64,000 nucleotides of DNA. Source: CAWGJF01 sp963715745 (GTDB taxonomy: Bacteria; Bacteroidota; Ignavibacteria; Ignavibacteriales; Ignavibacteriaceae). The stretch spans positions 2,666,001 through 2,730,000 of the forward strand of contig OY970271.1 of assembly GCA_963715745.1 (NCBI GenBank), read 5' to 3'. The position numbers were made by a program, and so were the translations under genes. The notes under the pieces were generated by a model. That model was given only the letters and a program-made list of their open reading frames with translations. It ran no database searches and was not told the DNA's origin. Of the stretch, positions 35,411-44,087 are shown piece by piece (positions within the stretch are counted from its first letter, which is position 1; every line of letters starts with the position of its first letter).

Positions 35411-36119
35411 ATAAATCTCCTTCCTGCGGACGAATTACAATTTCTTCAGTTACTAATTTGTCTTTTTGTAAATATGCTGAGACAATTGTTCTTGCAATTG
35501 TATCCGGCTGGAGCATTCTTTCACTATATTTTTTGCGAACATCCTGTGACCACATTGAAGTCTCGGTTGCTCCGGGAATCACATTTATAACACGGATATT
35601 ATGTTGTCTTACTTCTTCTCTTAATGAATCCGAATATCCAAGTAAACCCATTTTAGAAGCTGCGTAAGCAGAACTTTTGGTAAATACTTTTTTCACAACA
35701 ACAGAAAGAATATTAATTATTGTTCCATTGTTGTTTTCTTTAAAATGGGGTAAGACAGATTTTATTGTGTATATAGAACCGAGAAGATTTGTTCCAATAA
35801 TATCATTTATTTCATTAGTCGAATTATCTTCAGCAAATTTAAAGGAAGTAATGCCGGCATTGTTAACCAGACAATCAATTTTAAATTCAGAGGAAATTTT
35901 CTTTACTGTTTGTTCAACATTTGTCGAGGATGCAACATTACAAGGATAAATAAAAACCCTTTCACCGAGTTCTCCCAATTCATCTTTTAATCTGTCCAGT
36001 TCTGAAATTCTTCTTGCAGATACAAATACATTACATCCAACTGCAGCAAATTCTTTTGCGGCTGCTTTCCCGATTCCGGAACTTGCACCTGTTATCCATA
36101 TTCCTGATTTATCACTCAT
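35409..36119 (-). CDS. SDR-family oxidoreductase, probable sepiapterin reductase
   Basis: A 236-residue classical short-chain dehydrogenase: NADP-binding GASSGIGKAAA near 11-21, VNNAG near 86-90, and the catalytic YxxxK in SSAYAASKMG near 149-158. On its own it would be only 'SDR'. It is the last gene of the cluster with bcp, an animal-type PTPS and folE, and phhA lies just upstream. The step missing between PTPS product and a tetrahydropterin cofactor is a two-step reduction done by SDR sepiapterin reductases, so that role is inferred. Two bases separate it from folE. Confidence 0.72.
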   Translation of the reverse strand: MSDKSGIWITGASSGIGKAAAKEFAAVGCNVFVSARRISELDRLKDELGELGERVFIYPCNVASSTNVEQTVKKISSEFKIDCLVNNAGITSFKFAEDNSTNEINDIIGTNLLGSIYTIKSVLPHFKENNNGTIINILSVVVKKVFTKSSAYAASKMGLLGYSDSLREEVRQHNIRVINVIPGATETSMWSQDVRKKYSERMLQPDTIARTIVSAYLQKDKLVTEEIVIRPQEGDL

Positions 36120-36120
36120 A

Positions 36121-36708
36121 TTACAAATTTTTCTGTGAAATTAGATTTAGAAATTCAGCTCGAGTTCTTGCATCGTCTTTAAAATCTCCATGAACGGCGC
36201 TTGTTGTTGCAGATGAATTTTGTTTTTCTACACCACGCATCATCATGCACATATGGAATGCATCTGAAACAACAGCTACACCACGCGGCTGAAGATAATC
36301 GGCAAGAGTATCTGCAATTTGTCTTGTCATTCTTTCCTGAACCTGTAGTCTTCGTGAAAAAACTTCTACTATTCTTGGGATCTTACTAAGTCCGATTATT
36401 TTTCCATCAGGGATATAAGCAACGTGCACCTTTCCATAAAACGGAAGCATGTGATGTTCACACAGGCTGTAAAAGTCAATATTTTTTACTAAAACCATTT
36501 CATCATATTTTTCGTTAAATACGGCGTCGTTCATCACCTCATCAATATTCTTATTGTATCCTGAAGTAAGAAATTCATAGGCTTTGGCAACACGTTCAGG
36601 AGTTTTAATTAAACCTTCCCTGCCAGGATTTTCTCCAATTTCTTTTAATAAACCAGTTACTAAATTTTCTACATTTTTTAAATTCAATTTATTCACCTTT
36701 ATATTCAA
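36121..36708 (-). CDS. folE: GTP cyclohydrolase I
   Basis: A 195-residue enzyme that converts GTP to 7,8-dihydroneopterin triphosphate. Zinc ligands and catalytic residues are visible in FYSLCEHHMLPFYGKVHVAY (about residues 80-100) and AFHMCMMMRGVEKQNSSATT (about 150-170). Length is normal for the bacterial enzyme. The start overlaps the 3' end of the PTPS gene by 20 bases. In this context it feeds either folate or biopterin synthesis; the PTPS next to it favours biopterin. Confidence 0.96.
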   Translation of the reverse strand: MNIKVNKLNLKNVENLVTGLLKEIGENPGREGLIKTPERVAKAYEFLTSGYNKNIDEVMNDAVFNEKYDEMVLVKNIDFYSLCEHHMLPFYGKVHVAYIPDGKIIGLSKIPRIVEVFSRRLQVQERMTRQIADTLADYLQPRGVAVVSDAFHMCMMMRGVEKQNSSATTSAVHGDFKDDARTRAEFLNLISQKNL

Positions 36709-37105
36709 AATAATTATTCTCTGTTTCGTAAAGTTTCACTGAGTAAAGCTTTCCTTCAGGAATCTTATTTACCAGTTCCTTCCAAATAGCTATAACAATA
36801 TTTTCGGAAGTTGGGTTCAATCCATTCATAAAATCCGTTTCAGTATTGAGATTTTTATGATCGACTTTTGAAATAATCTTGTCGTTAATAATTTTTTTAA
36901 GAATTGAAATATCAAGAACAAATCCGGTTGATTTGTCAACTTCTCCTGAAACTACAATTTCTAAAGTGTAATTGTGCCCATGCCAATTTGGGTTGCTGCA
37001 TTTACCAAACAATTTGAAATTTTCTTCATCACTGAGTTCAGGCTTAAACAACCGGTGAGCCGCAGCAAATGTTTCTCTTCTTGTTATATAAACTTTTTCA
37101 GCCAT
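36689..37105 (-). CDS. ptpS: 6-pyruvoyltetrahydropterin synthase, animal-like type
   Basis: A 138-residue PTPS/QueD-superfamily enzyme. Zinc ligands His17 (AAAHRLF), His42 and His44 (WHGHNY) and the catalytic Cys36 (KLFGKCSNPNW) are present. The motif is Cys-x5-HGH, and LSDEENFKLFGKC, VDHKNL and KLYSVKLYETENN closely follow the vertebrate enzyme as I remember it. E. coli QueD has Cys-x3-HGH. It therefore probably makes 6-pyruvoyltetrahydropterin for biopterin, not the queuosine precursor. It overlaps bcp by one base and folE by 20 bases. Confidence 0.86.
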   Translation of the reverse strand: MAEKVYITRRETFAAAHRLFKPELSDEENFKLFGKCSNPNWHGHNYTLEIVVSGEVDKSTGFVLDISILKKIINDKIISKVDHKNLNTETDFMNGLNPTSENIVIAIWKELVNKIPEGKLYSVKLYETENNYFEYKGE

Positions 37106-37569
37106 TAATTTAACTCTTTAATTGCAGCTATAACTTCATCGTTGTGTTTATCAACTTTCACTTTTCTGAAAATCTTTCTGATTTTTCCCTGTTTATCAAT
37201 TATAAAAGTAGACCTTTCAACGCCCATGTACTTTCTGCCATACATACTTTTCTCTTTCCAAACATCGTACTTTTTTATTATATCTTTATCTTCATCACTT
37301 AAAAGAGTAAATGGTAATTTATATTTTGAAGCAAATTTTTTATGCGACTCAACAGAATCGGGACTTACGCCAAGAATAACAGCATCCAGCTTTCCAAATT
37401 TTGGTAAATCATCCCTGAAATTACAAGCTTCTTTTGTGCATCCTGAAGTATCATCTTTTGGATAAAAATATAAAACAACATTTTGTCCATTGAAATCATT
37501 TAGAGAAACAGTGCTTCCATTCTGATCTTTTAATTTAAAGGATGGAGCTTTTTTACCTTCTTCTAACAA
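37105..37569 (-). CDS. bcp: Thioredoxin-dependent thiol peroxidase (BCP/PrxQ)
   Basis: A 154-residue peroxiredoxin with the full BCP motif FYPKDDTSGCTKEACNFRD: peroxidatic Cys44 and resolving Cys49. It reduces H2O2 and organic peroxides with thioredoxin electrons. The only sensible start is TTG at 37569, with AGGAG seven bases before it. First gene of the bcp-ptpS-folE-SDR operon; its pairing with pterin genes may protect against oxidants made around the hydroxylase (speculative). Confidence 0.93.
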   Translation of the reverse strand: MLEEGKKAPSFKLKDQNGSTVSLNDFNGQNVVLYFYPKDDTSGCTKEACNFRDDLPKFGKLDAVILGVSPDSVESHKKFASKYKLPFTLLSDEDKDIIKKYDVWKEKSMYGRKYMGVERSTFIIDKQGKIRKIFRKVKVDKHNDEVIAAIKELN

Positions 37570-37749
37570 CAGAACACTCCTTTCAGATTTTTAAAATATG
37601 ATTTTTTAATTAGAAAAATTAAATAAAGGAATTTTTTAGAACCGGATGCAAGATGTAAAAGTTATTTCAGAAATGAAAGTTTATTACTTGATATAAATCA
37701 TTACAGTTGAATAGAAATTATTAACAATCATAAATTTTTAATTTGATTA

Positions 37750-38568
37750 TTACATAATTCCAATCTTTTTTGTCCATTCATCAAATCCGTTCTCAAGCTG
37801 TTCGAAGGATTCAATTGCAAATAAAACAGGTTGTAAATGCCAAACATCATATTCCTGAACAACAATTCTTTCAGGATCAAAATCAATTACTTCCACTTCT
37901 TTTGAAAGAGCGTGCTGAACTTCCTGCAATGAAGATAATATTCCGGCGCCATAAATTCTCATTCCGGCAGGATTTTTTATCAGCCCGAATTCGACTGTAA
38001 ACCAGTGAAACGTTTCAAGTTTTGTCCTGTCCTTACCTTTGGCATTCAAAGCTGCTTCACCAAACTTTTGATAAAAAGAGGCATAAGCCTCGTTTGTTAA
38101 TAAAGGCATATGCCCAAAAATATCATGAAATAAATCCGGTGCAGGTGTATAATCTAATTCATCTTTTCCTCGAATGTAATCTGTAGAAGGAAAAACTCTC
38201 CTTCGCAATAGTTCAAAAAAGTTTTGTTCATGAATCAATCCTGGAACCCTTGCAATTTTCCATCCGGTGGTTTTATTAAACACATGACTTAATTCTTTTA
38301 AATAAGGAATTTTATCCGGAGATAAATTTAATTTGTCTGCACCTTCCAAATATTCATCACAAGCCCGTTTGGGAAGAAATTTCATCTGGCGGTTGTATAA
38401 AAACCTCCAGTTTTCTTGTTCCTCATCAGAATAATCAGGATAAAATATTTCATCGTGTGTAGGAACCGGTCCATCTAGTTTTTGAGGAATACATCTCGGA
38501 TCAATTCCTTCTTTAGCTGCTTTTTCGTAAGCCGATAATTCCTGATTTTCTTCAAGTTTTTCTTTCAT
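37750..38568 (-). CDS. phhA: Phenylalanine 4-hydroxylase
   Basis: A 272-residue non-heme iron, tetrahydropterin-dependent monooxygenase that converts phenylalanine to tyrosine. The iron ligands are His148 and His153 (DLFHDIFGHMPL) and Glu193 (FTVEFGLI). The monomeric bacterial length without the regulatory domain fits. It lies 180 bases upstream of the pterin operon on the same strand, so the two are probably functionally linked. A 4a-carbinolamine dehydratase (phhB), usually needed for cofactor recycling, is not in the window. Confidence 0.95.
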   Translation of the reverse strand: MKEKLEENQELSAYEKAAKEGIDPRCIPQKLDGPVPTHDEIFYPDYSDEEQENWRFLYNRQMKFLPKRACDEYLEGADKLNLSPDKIPYLKELSHVFNKTTGWKIARVPGLIHEQNFFELLRRRVFPSTDYIRGKDELDYTPAPDLFHDIFGHMPLLTNEAYASFYQKFGEAALNAKGKDRTKLETFHWFTVEFGLIKNPAGMRIYGAGILSSLQEVQHALSKEVEVIDFDPERIVVQEYDVWHLQPVLFAIESFEQLENGFDEWTKKIGIM

Positions 38569-38655
38569 AACAATCTCTTATTAATTTTTTAATCCTGATT
38601 TCATTAAAAGTTACTTATTAAGATGAATAATTTCAATGAATCAAATGTGTTAATT

Positions 38656-39564
38656 TTATGCTGATTTATAACCCTGGTAAATTGAATTGAATACAAGAAA
38701 CTGAATAATCGTGAGTTTAATTGGTGTAGGAAAAAACCGGAGCATCCTCATCAATATTTTTGATATAGAATCTTTCAGAAAAATTCGAAAAAATCTAATA
38801 TGCAGGGCATTTGAATCCATAAGATTATATTTAAAAATACTATTAAGGCCCGGATATTTTTCCTTTATAATCTTCAAATTAATATTTCCGAAACCTCTTA
38901 AGCGTTTCAAAGCTTCGTCGAGAGAAGATTCTGATTCTGAAAATGCAACAGCCGATTTATTAAAAATAGTCGGGATGTTATATTTATTTTCTATCAGGTA
39001 ACCCAGAACTGTATCTTCTGCACCGTACCATTTAGTTAAATCACTATCATGACCGCCAACTTCAATAAAGTGTTTTGTTTTTAAAGCTACATTTTGAGTA
39101 TTTAAATAATAAGACGGCATTACATCAAGATTTTTATGCTTACCTTTTCCACGTGTCTGCAAATAAAATGACCAGATATTTTTATCTTTATCTTTATAAA
39201 TTACTTCACCAATTGAAATACAGTCTCTGGCACTCAATAATTCAAAATGAGATTTTAACAAATCTTCGGATGGCATAATATCAGAATCTATAAACAAAAT
39301 GTATTCTGAATTTAAATGAGTTAAAGCAAGATTTCTTGTAGCCGCTCTTCCTTTATTTTCATTTCCGGGATGATTTAACTTTAATAATTCGAATTCATAT
39401 TTTGATGAAGCAAGATATTCATTTGTTCCGTCGGTTGAGCCATCAACACAAACAATCACTCTAAAATTTTTAAATAATTGTCTGCTAAATCCTTCAAGAC
39501 AATGTTTGAGATCTGAAAGATTATTATAAGTCGGAATTATTACGTCAAATGTATATGACATCAA
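38656..39564 (-). CDS. Family 2 glycosyltransferase
   Basis: A 302-residue GT-A-fold glycosyltransferase. The start FDVIIPTYNNLSDLKHCLEG, VCVDGSTDGTNEYL near 37-50, and the DxD-type motif ILFIDSDIMPSEDL near 92-105 are the family signatures. WYGAEDTVLGYLI near 180 gives the catalytic ED. It transfers a nucleotide sugar to an unknown acceptor in surface glycan synthesis. It lies 10 bases downstream of the GT4-like gene; no export or membrane segment is seen apart from a slightly hydrophobic C-terminus. Confidence 0.88.
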   Translation of the reverse strand: MMSYTFDVIIPTYNNLSDLKHCLEGFSRQLFKNFRVIVCVDGSTDGTNEYLASSKYEFELLKLNHPGNENKGRAATRNLALTHLNSEYILFIDSDIMPSEDLLKSHFELLSARDCISIGEVIYKDKDKNIWSFYLQTRGKGKHKNLDVMPSYYLNTQNVALKTKHFIEVGGHDSDLTKWYGAEDTVLGYLIENKYNIPTIFNKSAVAFSESESSLDEALKRLRGFGNINLKIIKEKYPGLNSIFKYNLMDSNALHIRFFRIFLKDSISKILMRMLRFFPTPIKLTIIQFLVFNSIYQGYKSA

Positions 39565-39574
39565 AATATATTAT

Positions 39575-40687
39575 TTATTTAAACAGATGGAAATTTTTGT
39601 TAAACTCATTTTCCCAGTTCAATTCTTCAGATGCATTTTTACAATTTTGTTTTAATTCATTGTAGAGGGATTTGTTATTTTTCCACTGCAATAAAATTTC
39701 TCTTAAAGAATTTTCAATATTCTCATCAATTACAGCTCCAACTTTATACTCATCAACAATTTTTTTCATCTGGGGCAGATTATTAACAATTACCGGAATT
39801 CCCGCCATTAAATATTCAAACAACTTATTCGGAAGAGCGTAATAATTATTGATTCCAATATTATCTATAATTGAAAGCCCTGCAAATGCTCCGGAAGTAT
39901 AATTTAATATTTCACTTTGCTGAACTTTTCCGGCAAAAATTGCTTGTTTTGATATCCCCATTTTTTCAGAAAGTGATTTGTAATAATTCAGGTGTTCACC
40001 TCCGCCAAGAACAATTAAATACAAATTATTCAGCTTAGTCAATTCATTAAAATAAAATTTCAATCCCCTGCCCTTAACAACAATTCCCTGATATAAAACA
40101 ATTATTGAATCAGAAGGGATGGAATATTTATTATACAAATTGACAGGCAGTATAGAATTATTTTTAACGGGAAGATTTCTTTGTAAATAAATGTTATTAA
40201 TTGAGTAAAGTTTTTTTAAATAATCTGAATCCATTTCACCTGTAGTGAAAACTACATCAACTCTTTTAATTAAATATCTCTCAAATATTTCAATAATTTT
40301 TCGAACGACTGGTTTATTCTCATGAAATGGAAGTTCAGTAAAAAGTTCCCTTGAATCATAAAATATTTTTTTATTATAAAGTTTTGCAGTTATAAAGAGT
40401 GCTGGTAATGAAAAAAAATCAGATGCCAGGTAAATATCCGATTTTATTTTAAGTGCTGATCTAAGTTGTATGATAAAGAACTTCAAATAAAAAAATAACG
40501 AGAATTTACCTTTAACAAGTTTTGTAATCGAGATATTTTCATCAAAGTAACTATTGAATTCCTTAGTAAGCCAGTCGAATCCAATAAAACAGACTTCATT
40601 CCCACTTTCAGTTAAGGAATTAAAAAAGTTAAATGTTCTTGTGTCATAATTTAAATTCCCCAGGAAGCCTATTGTAATTGTTTTCAT
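39575..40687 (-). CDS. Family 4-type glycosyltransferase
   Basis: A 370-residue GT-B-fold glycosyltransferase. The N-terminal Rossmann half (ITIGFLGNLNYDTRTFNFFN) and C-terminal half (SIIVLYQGIVVKGRGLKFYF near 195, then PNKLFEYLMAGIPVIVNNLP near 285) are of the GT4 class; the E-x7-E core is represented by FEYLMAGIPVI. Donor and acceptor are unknown. Probably co-transcribed with the following GT2 gene. Confidence 0.85.
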   Translation of the reverse strand: MKTITIGFLGNLNYDTRTFNFFNSLTESGNEVCFIGFDWLTKEFNSYFDENISITKLVKGKFSLFFYLKFFIIQLRSALKIKSDIYLASDFFSLPALFITAKLYNKKIFYDSRELFTELPFHENKPVVRKIIEIFERYLIKRVDVVFTTGEMDSDYLKKLYSINNIYLQRNLPVKNNSILPVNLYNKYSIPSDSIIVLYQGIVVKGRGLKFYFNELTKLNNLYLIVLGGGEHLNYYKSLSEKMGISKQAIFAGKVQQSEILNYTSGAFAGLSIIDNIGINNYYALPNKLFEYLMAGIPVIVNNLPQMKKIVDEYKVGAVIDENIENSLREILLQWKNNKSLYNELKQNCKNASEELNWENEFNKNFHLFK

Positions 40688-40726
40688 TAATAAATTGTAA
40701 AATAAAAAGATTTCTTTTTCTTAAAT

Positions 40727-41743
40727 TTAAACGCAATTAACTTCGAATTCTAATGATATCCCGAACTCATTTTCTACAGATTTTTTAATGTCCTTAGCAA
40801 AAGAATAAATCTCACTTCCTTTTGCATTTCCATAGTTTACAATAATCAATGCATGTTTTGGATAAGTACCAACATCGCCAATACGTTTTTCTTTCCAACC
40901 ACATTTCTCAATTAACCATCCGGCAGATATTTTTATTTTACTATCACCCACATCATTTCCGGAAAGATCACTATGTTTCATTTTTAATTGTTCAAATTTG
41001 TCTTTTCCAATAACAGGGTTTTTAAAGAAACTACCTGCGTTACCAAATTCTGAAGGAAGAGGTAATTTAGATCGACGTATTTTTTCTACTGCAGAACTTA
41101 CTTCACGGATTCCCGGATGTTTTATTCCTGAAATTTCCAGTTCCTCCTTCAATCCTTTATACTCAAGATTCAAATCAGGTCTTTTGTTCAATTTAAGTTT
41201 TACAAAAGTGATTATGAATTTATTTTTCAAATCATTTTTAAAAACACTATCGCGGTATGCAAACCTGCACTCATCCTTTATAAAAATTTTTAATAATCCT
41301 GTAGAAATTTCATAAGCTTCAAGAGAATAAAATGTGTCTTTTAGTTCTTGTCCGTATGCACCAACATTCTGAATAGGTGCAGCACCAACACTTCCCGGGA
41401 TGAAAGTCATATTTTCTATTCCGCCAAGATTCCTTTCAATACAAAATTTGACTACATCATTCCAAACTTCCCCTGCTCCGGCTTTCAATAAAATCGTTTC
41501 AGAATCTTCCTCTTCAAGTGTAATTCCTTTAAATGAATTACGAATTACAATTCCTTCAAAATTGTTTACGAATAGAGTATTGCTTCCGCCTCCGAGCACA
41601 AAAACTTTGTTGTTAAATATTTCCTGATTCTGAAAGATATCAGAAAAATCATTGATTGATTTAACGTCGGCAAAATATTTTGTAAAAGCATCTACCCCAA
41701 AAGTATTTAAATTCTTTAAAGAATAATTGTTCTTAACTGTCAT
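40727..41743 (-). CDS. murB: UDP-N-acetylenolpyruvoylglucosamine reductase
   Basis: FAD- and NADPH-dependent second enzyme of peptidoglycan precursor synthesis, making UDP-MurNAc. FAD-binding GGGSNTLFVN lies at 51-60, IPGSVGAAPIQNVGAYGQE near 115-133, and the substrate-protonating serine is in FGNAGSFFKNP near 232-242. The length of 338 residues corresponds to the E. coli type I form. Divergent from the Nudix gene across about 190 bases. Confidence 0.96.
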   Translation of the reverse strand: MTVKNNYSLKNLNTFGVDAFTKYFADVKSINDFSDIFQNQEIFNNKVFVLGGGSNTLFVNNFEGIVIRNSFKGITLEEEDSETILLKAGAGEVWNDVVKFCIERNLGGIENMTFIPGSVGAAPIQNVGAYGQELKDTFYSLEAYEISTGLLKIFIKDECRFAYRDSVFKNDLKNKFIITFVKLKLNKRPDLNLEYKGLKEELEISGIKHPGIREVSSAVEKIRRSKLPLPSEFGNAGSFFKNPVIGKDKFEQLKMKHSDLSGNDVGDSKIKISAGWLIEKCGWKEKRIGDVGTYPKHALIIVNYGNAKGSEIYSFAKDIKKSVENEFGISLEFEVNCV

Positions 41744-41891
41744 AATGTTTGAAATTCATATTCGAAATATCTATTGGTGAAATTTAAGAAATATTATTTT
41801 ATGAAGGTGAATTTAATGTAGTCAAATGTTTCATTAAATGTGAATGATATTATTTTATTTTATATCCTTTCTTTTTATTTGAAAAATAAAT

Positions 41892-41921
41892 TTGAATATT
41901 TGCAAAAGATAATTCTATCAT
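41892..41921 (+). promoter_or_regulatory. Candidate sigma70 promoter for the Nudix gene
   Basis: TTGAAT at 41892-41897, an 18-base spacer and TATCAT at 41916-41921. Transcription would begin near 41928, only about eight bases before the GTG start, so the mRNA would be nearly leaderless. Confidence 0.5.
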
Positions 41922-41935
41922 AAAGAACATAATTT

Positions 41936-42352
41936 GTGTCTGACGAATTACACCTTGATCAATCTGCTGTAATACCTTATCGAAAAAAGAACAAGGAAAT
42001 CGAAATCCTTCTCATCACTTCTATAAGGAAAAAAAAATGGATAGTCCCAAAAGGGTTTATTGAATTTAACCTTTCCGCATTTGAATCTGCAAAAAAGGAA
42101 GCTTACGAGGAGGCCGGAATTATAGGGACAAATGAAACTCTTGAGCTTGGGACCATTATTCTAAATAGATATGGCGGAGAAGTGATGGTAAAAGTCTATT
42201 CAATGGAAGTTATTGAAGAAATCGAAACTTACCCCGAAAAACATCTTCGAAAGAGAAAATGGTTTTCTGTAAATGAAGCAATTGAAAAAATTAATGTCCC
42301 CGAGATGGTCAGTCTGATTAAAAAACTGGATAACTCAGTAAAGTTTAATTAA
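41936..42352 (+). CDS. Nudix hydrolase with altered Nudix box
   Basis: A 138-residue Nudix-fold protein. The box region reads GFIEFNLSAFESAKKEAYEE followed by AGI. The first glutamate (seventh position) is Leu and the Arg before the REUxEE core is Lys, while the core glutamates (KEAYEE) that bind metal are kept. The substrate is unknown; the MutT/diadenosine-polyphosphate group is possible. The GTG start at 41936 has no Shine-Dalgarno, and no ATG offers an alternative. Single-gene unit, convergent with recX. Confidence 0.78.
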   Translation: MSDELHLDQSAVIPYRKKNKEIEILLITSIRKKKWIVPKGFIEFNLSAFESAKKEAYEEAGIIGTNETLELGTIILNRYGGEVMVKVYSMEVIEEIETYPEKHLRKRKWFSVNEAIEKINVPEMVSLIKKLDNSVKFN

Positions 42353-42371
42353 AAAATAATTTAAAGCTTTA

Positions 42372-42995
42372 TTACCTTATTAATTTCTCACAGACTTTCT
42401 TTATCGTCGAGAAACTATATCCTTTCATTTTTAAAAATGTTATTAACCTGTCACGCATTTCACTTTTTTCTAATTTTCTATTTAAAAGTGTTTTATATTT
42501 TTTCTCACCTACAAGCAGTGCATTTTTATAATCATCTTCTTCCGAAATATTTTCTTCCAACACATTTTCAATTAACTGTCTTTTTATATTCCGTTTAATC
42601 AATTCTGAATATATCTTTTTTCTGCTCCATTTTTTGAGAGATAATTTTTCCCGGACAAACTGTGAAGCAAATTCTTCGTCATTCAAATATTTCTTTGATT
42701 GTAATTCTTCAATAACACTTTCAACTAACTGCTTGTCATACATTTTTTCCAAAAGCTTTTTTCGAAGTTCTCCTGTCGAATGTAATCGTCTGCCTAAAAG
42801 TCTGAATGCTCTTTGCCTGATAAAAAATAACCTGTTTTCAGTTATTAATGATAAAAAGCGGTCAGCAGATAACTCTTCATTCTTCCGCAAACCGCTTTTT
42901 ATAAATACTTCAAGAGCAAGTATTAATTTTTCATTATTTTCAAATTCAATCAGTACATTTGCTTTACCTTTCTTTACAATCCTTTCAATTCTCAT
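42372..42995 (-). CDS. recX: RecA regulatory protein RecX
   Basis: A 207-residue helical protein of the RecX family, which binds RecA filaments and modulates recombination. The conserved segments QRAFRLLGRRLHSTGELRKK (about 58-78), YLNDEEFASQFVREKLS (about 102-118) and KMKGYSFSTIKKVCEKL near the C-terminus follow the three-repeat family layout. It lies 11 bases after recA, the classical recA-recX order. Confidence 0.88.
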   Translation of the reverse strand: MRIERIVKKGKANVLIEFENNEKLILALEVFIKSGLRKNEELSADRFLSLITENRLFFIRQRAFRLLGRRLHSTGELRKKLLEKMYDKQLVESVIEELQSKKYLNDEEFASQFVREKLSLKKWSRKKIYSELIKRNIKRQLIENVLEENISEEDDYKNALLVGEKKYKTLLNRKLEKSEMRDRLITFLKMKGYSFSTIKKVCEKLIR

Positions 42996-43006
42996 CAGTC
43001 TTTAAA

Positions 43007-44077
43007 TTATGATTTGGATGATTTTTTTTCCTTTGTTTTTGATTTTTCTTGCGGTGGATTTTCCTCTTTTCCATCACCATTTTTCAACATCCCAAGTTTC
43101 GTCCTTATTTCTTTATCAAGATTATTGAGAACATCTTCCATCTCAAGTAATTTTTGCCTGAATTGTTCTCTGCCCTGGTATCGGTCTTCACCAAAAGTAA
43201 ACCATGCACCGCTCTTTTTAATTATTCCCAATTCAACACCAAGATCAATCAGGTCACCAGTTTTGCTGATGCCTTCATTATAAAGAATATCAAATTCAAC
43301 CTGCTTAAAAGGCGGAGCAACTTTGCTTTTTACTATTTTCACTTTAGTTCTGTTACCAATAACATTTTCACCATCTTTAATTGCAGCAATTCTTCTAATA
43401 TCAATTCTGAGTGAAGCATAGAATTTAAGAGCATTTCCGCCCGTTGTAGTTTCAGGATTTCCGAACATCACACCGATTTTGCTTCTAAGCTGGTTGATAA
43501 AAATTACAGATGTTTTTGATTTGGAAATGGCAGCAGTAAGTTTTCTAAGTGCCTGTGACATCAATCTTGCCTGGACTGCCATTGTTGCGTCACCCATTTC
43601 GCCTTCAATTTCAGAACGTGGGACTAAAGCAGCTACAGAGTCTATCACAATAACATCAAGTGCATTACTTCTAACGAGTGTGTCAGCTATTTCAAGAGCC
43701 TGTTCACCGTAATCCGGTTGAGAAATTAATAAGTTCGCTGTATCGACATGTAATTTTTTTGCATAATTAACATCAAGAGCATGCTCCGCATCTATAAACG
43801 CTGCAAGTCCGCCCGTTTTTTGTGCTTCAGCAATAATATGCAAGCAAAGTGTTGTTTTACCACTTGACTCCGGTCCATAAATTTCAGTAACTCGTCCTCG
43901 CGGGATACCACCTATTCCTAAAGCATAATCAAGAGATAATGCTCCTGTGGGAATTGATTCAATATTGTGAACAACTCCATCGCCCAATTTCATTATTGAC
44001 CCTTTTCCGTAAGTCTTCTCTATTGATGATATCGCATCCTCAATAATTTTCATTTTTTGTTCGCGTTCTGTTGCCAT
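43007..44077 (-). CDS. recA: Recombinase A
   Basis: A 356-residue RecA with Walker A GPESSGKTT at 68-76, Walker B in VIVIDSVAALVP near 140-151, the conserved MAVQARLMSQALRKL stretch and loop L2 near FINQLRSKIGVMFGNPETTT. The Lys/Glu-rich C-terminal tail is typical. A strong GGAGG lies five bases before the ATG. No LexA-type box is obvious in the short spacer to thpR, so it may be transcribed from cinA/thpR upstream or from a promoter within them. Confidence 0.98.
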   Translation of the reverse strand: MATEREQKMKIIEDAISSIEKTYGKGSIMKLGDGVVHNIESIPTGALSLDYALGIGGIPRGRVTEIYGPESSGKTTLCLHIIAEAQKTGGLAAFIDAEHALDVNYAKKLHVDTANLLISQPDYGEQALEIADTLVRSNALDVIVIDSVAALVPRSEIEGEMGDATMAVQARLMSQALRKLTAAISKSKTSVIFINQLRSKIGVMFGNPETTTGGNALKFYASLRIDIRRIAAIKDGENVIGNRTKVKIVKSKVAPPFKQVEFDILYNEGISKTGDLIDLGVELGIIKKSGAWFTFGEDRYQGREQFRQKLLEMEDVLNNLDKEIRTKLGMLKNGDGKEENPPQEKSKTKEKKSSKS

Positions 44078-44087
44078 TATTCCTCCG

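Noticed and set aside
37570..37749. preQ1 or pterin riboswitch before the bcp-ptpS-folE operon
   Set aside because: The 180-base spacer is AT-rich with no stable conserved stem or pseudoknot that I can recognise.
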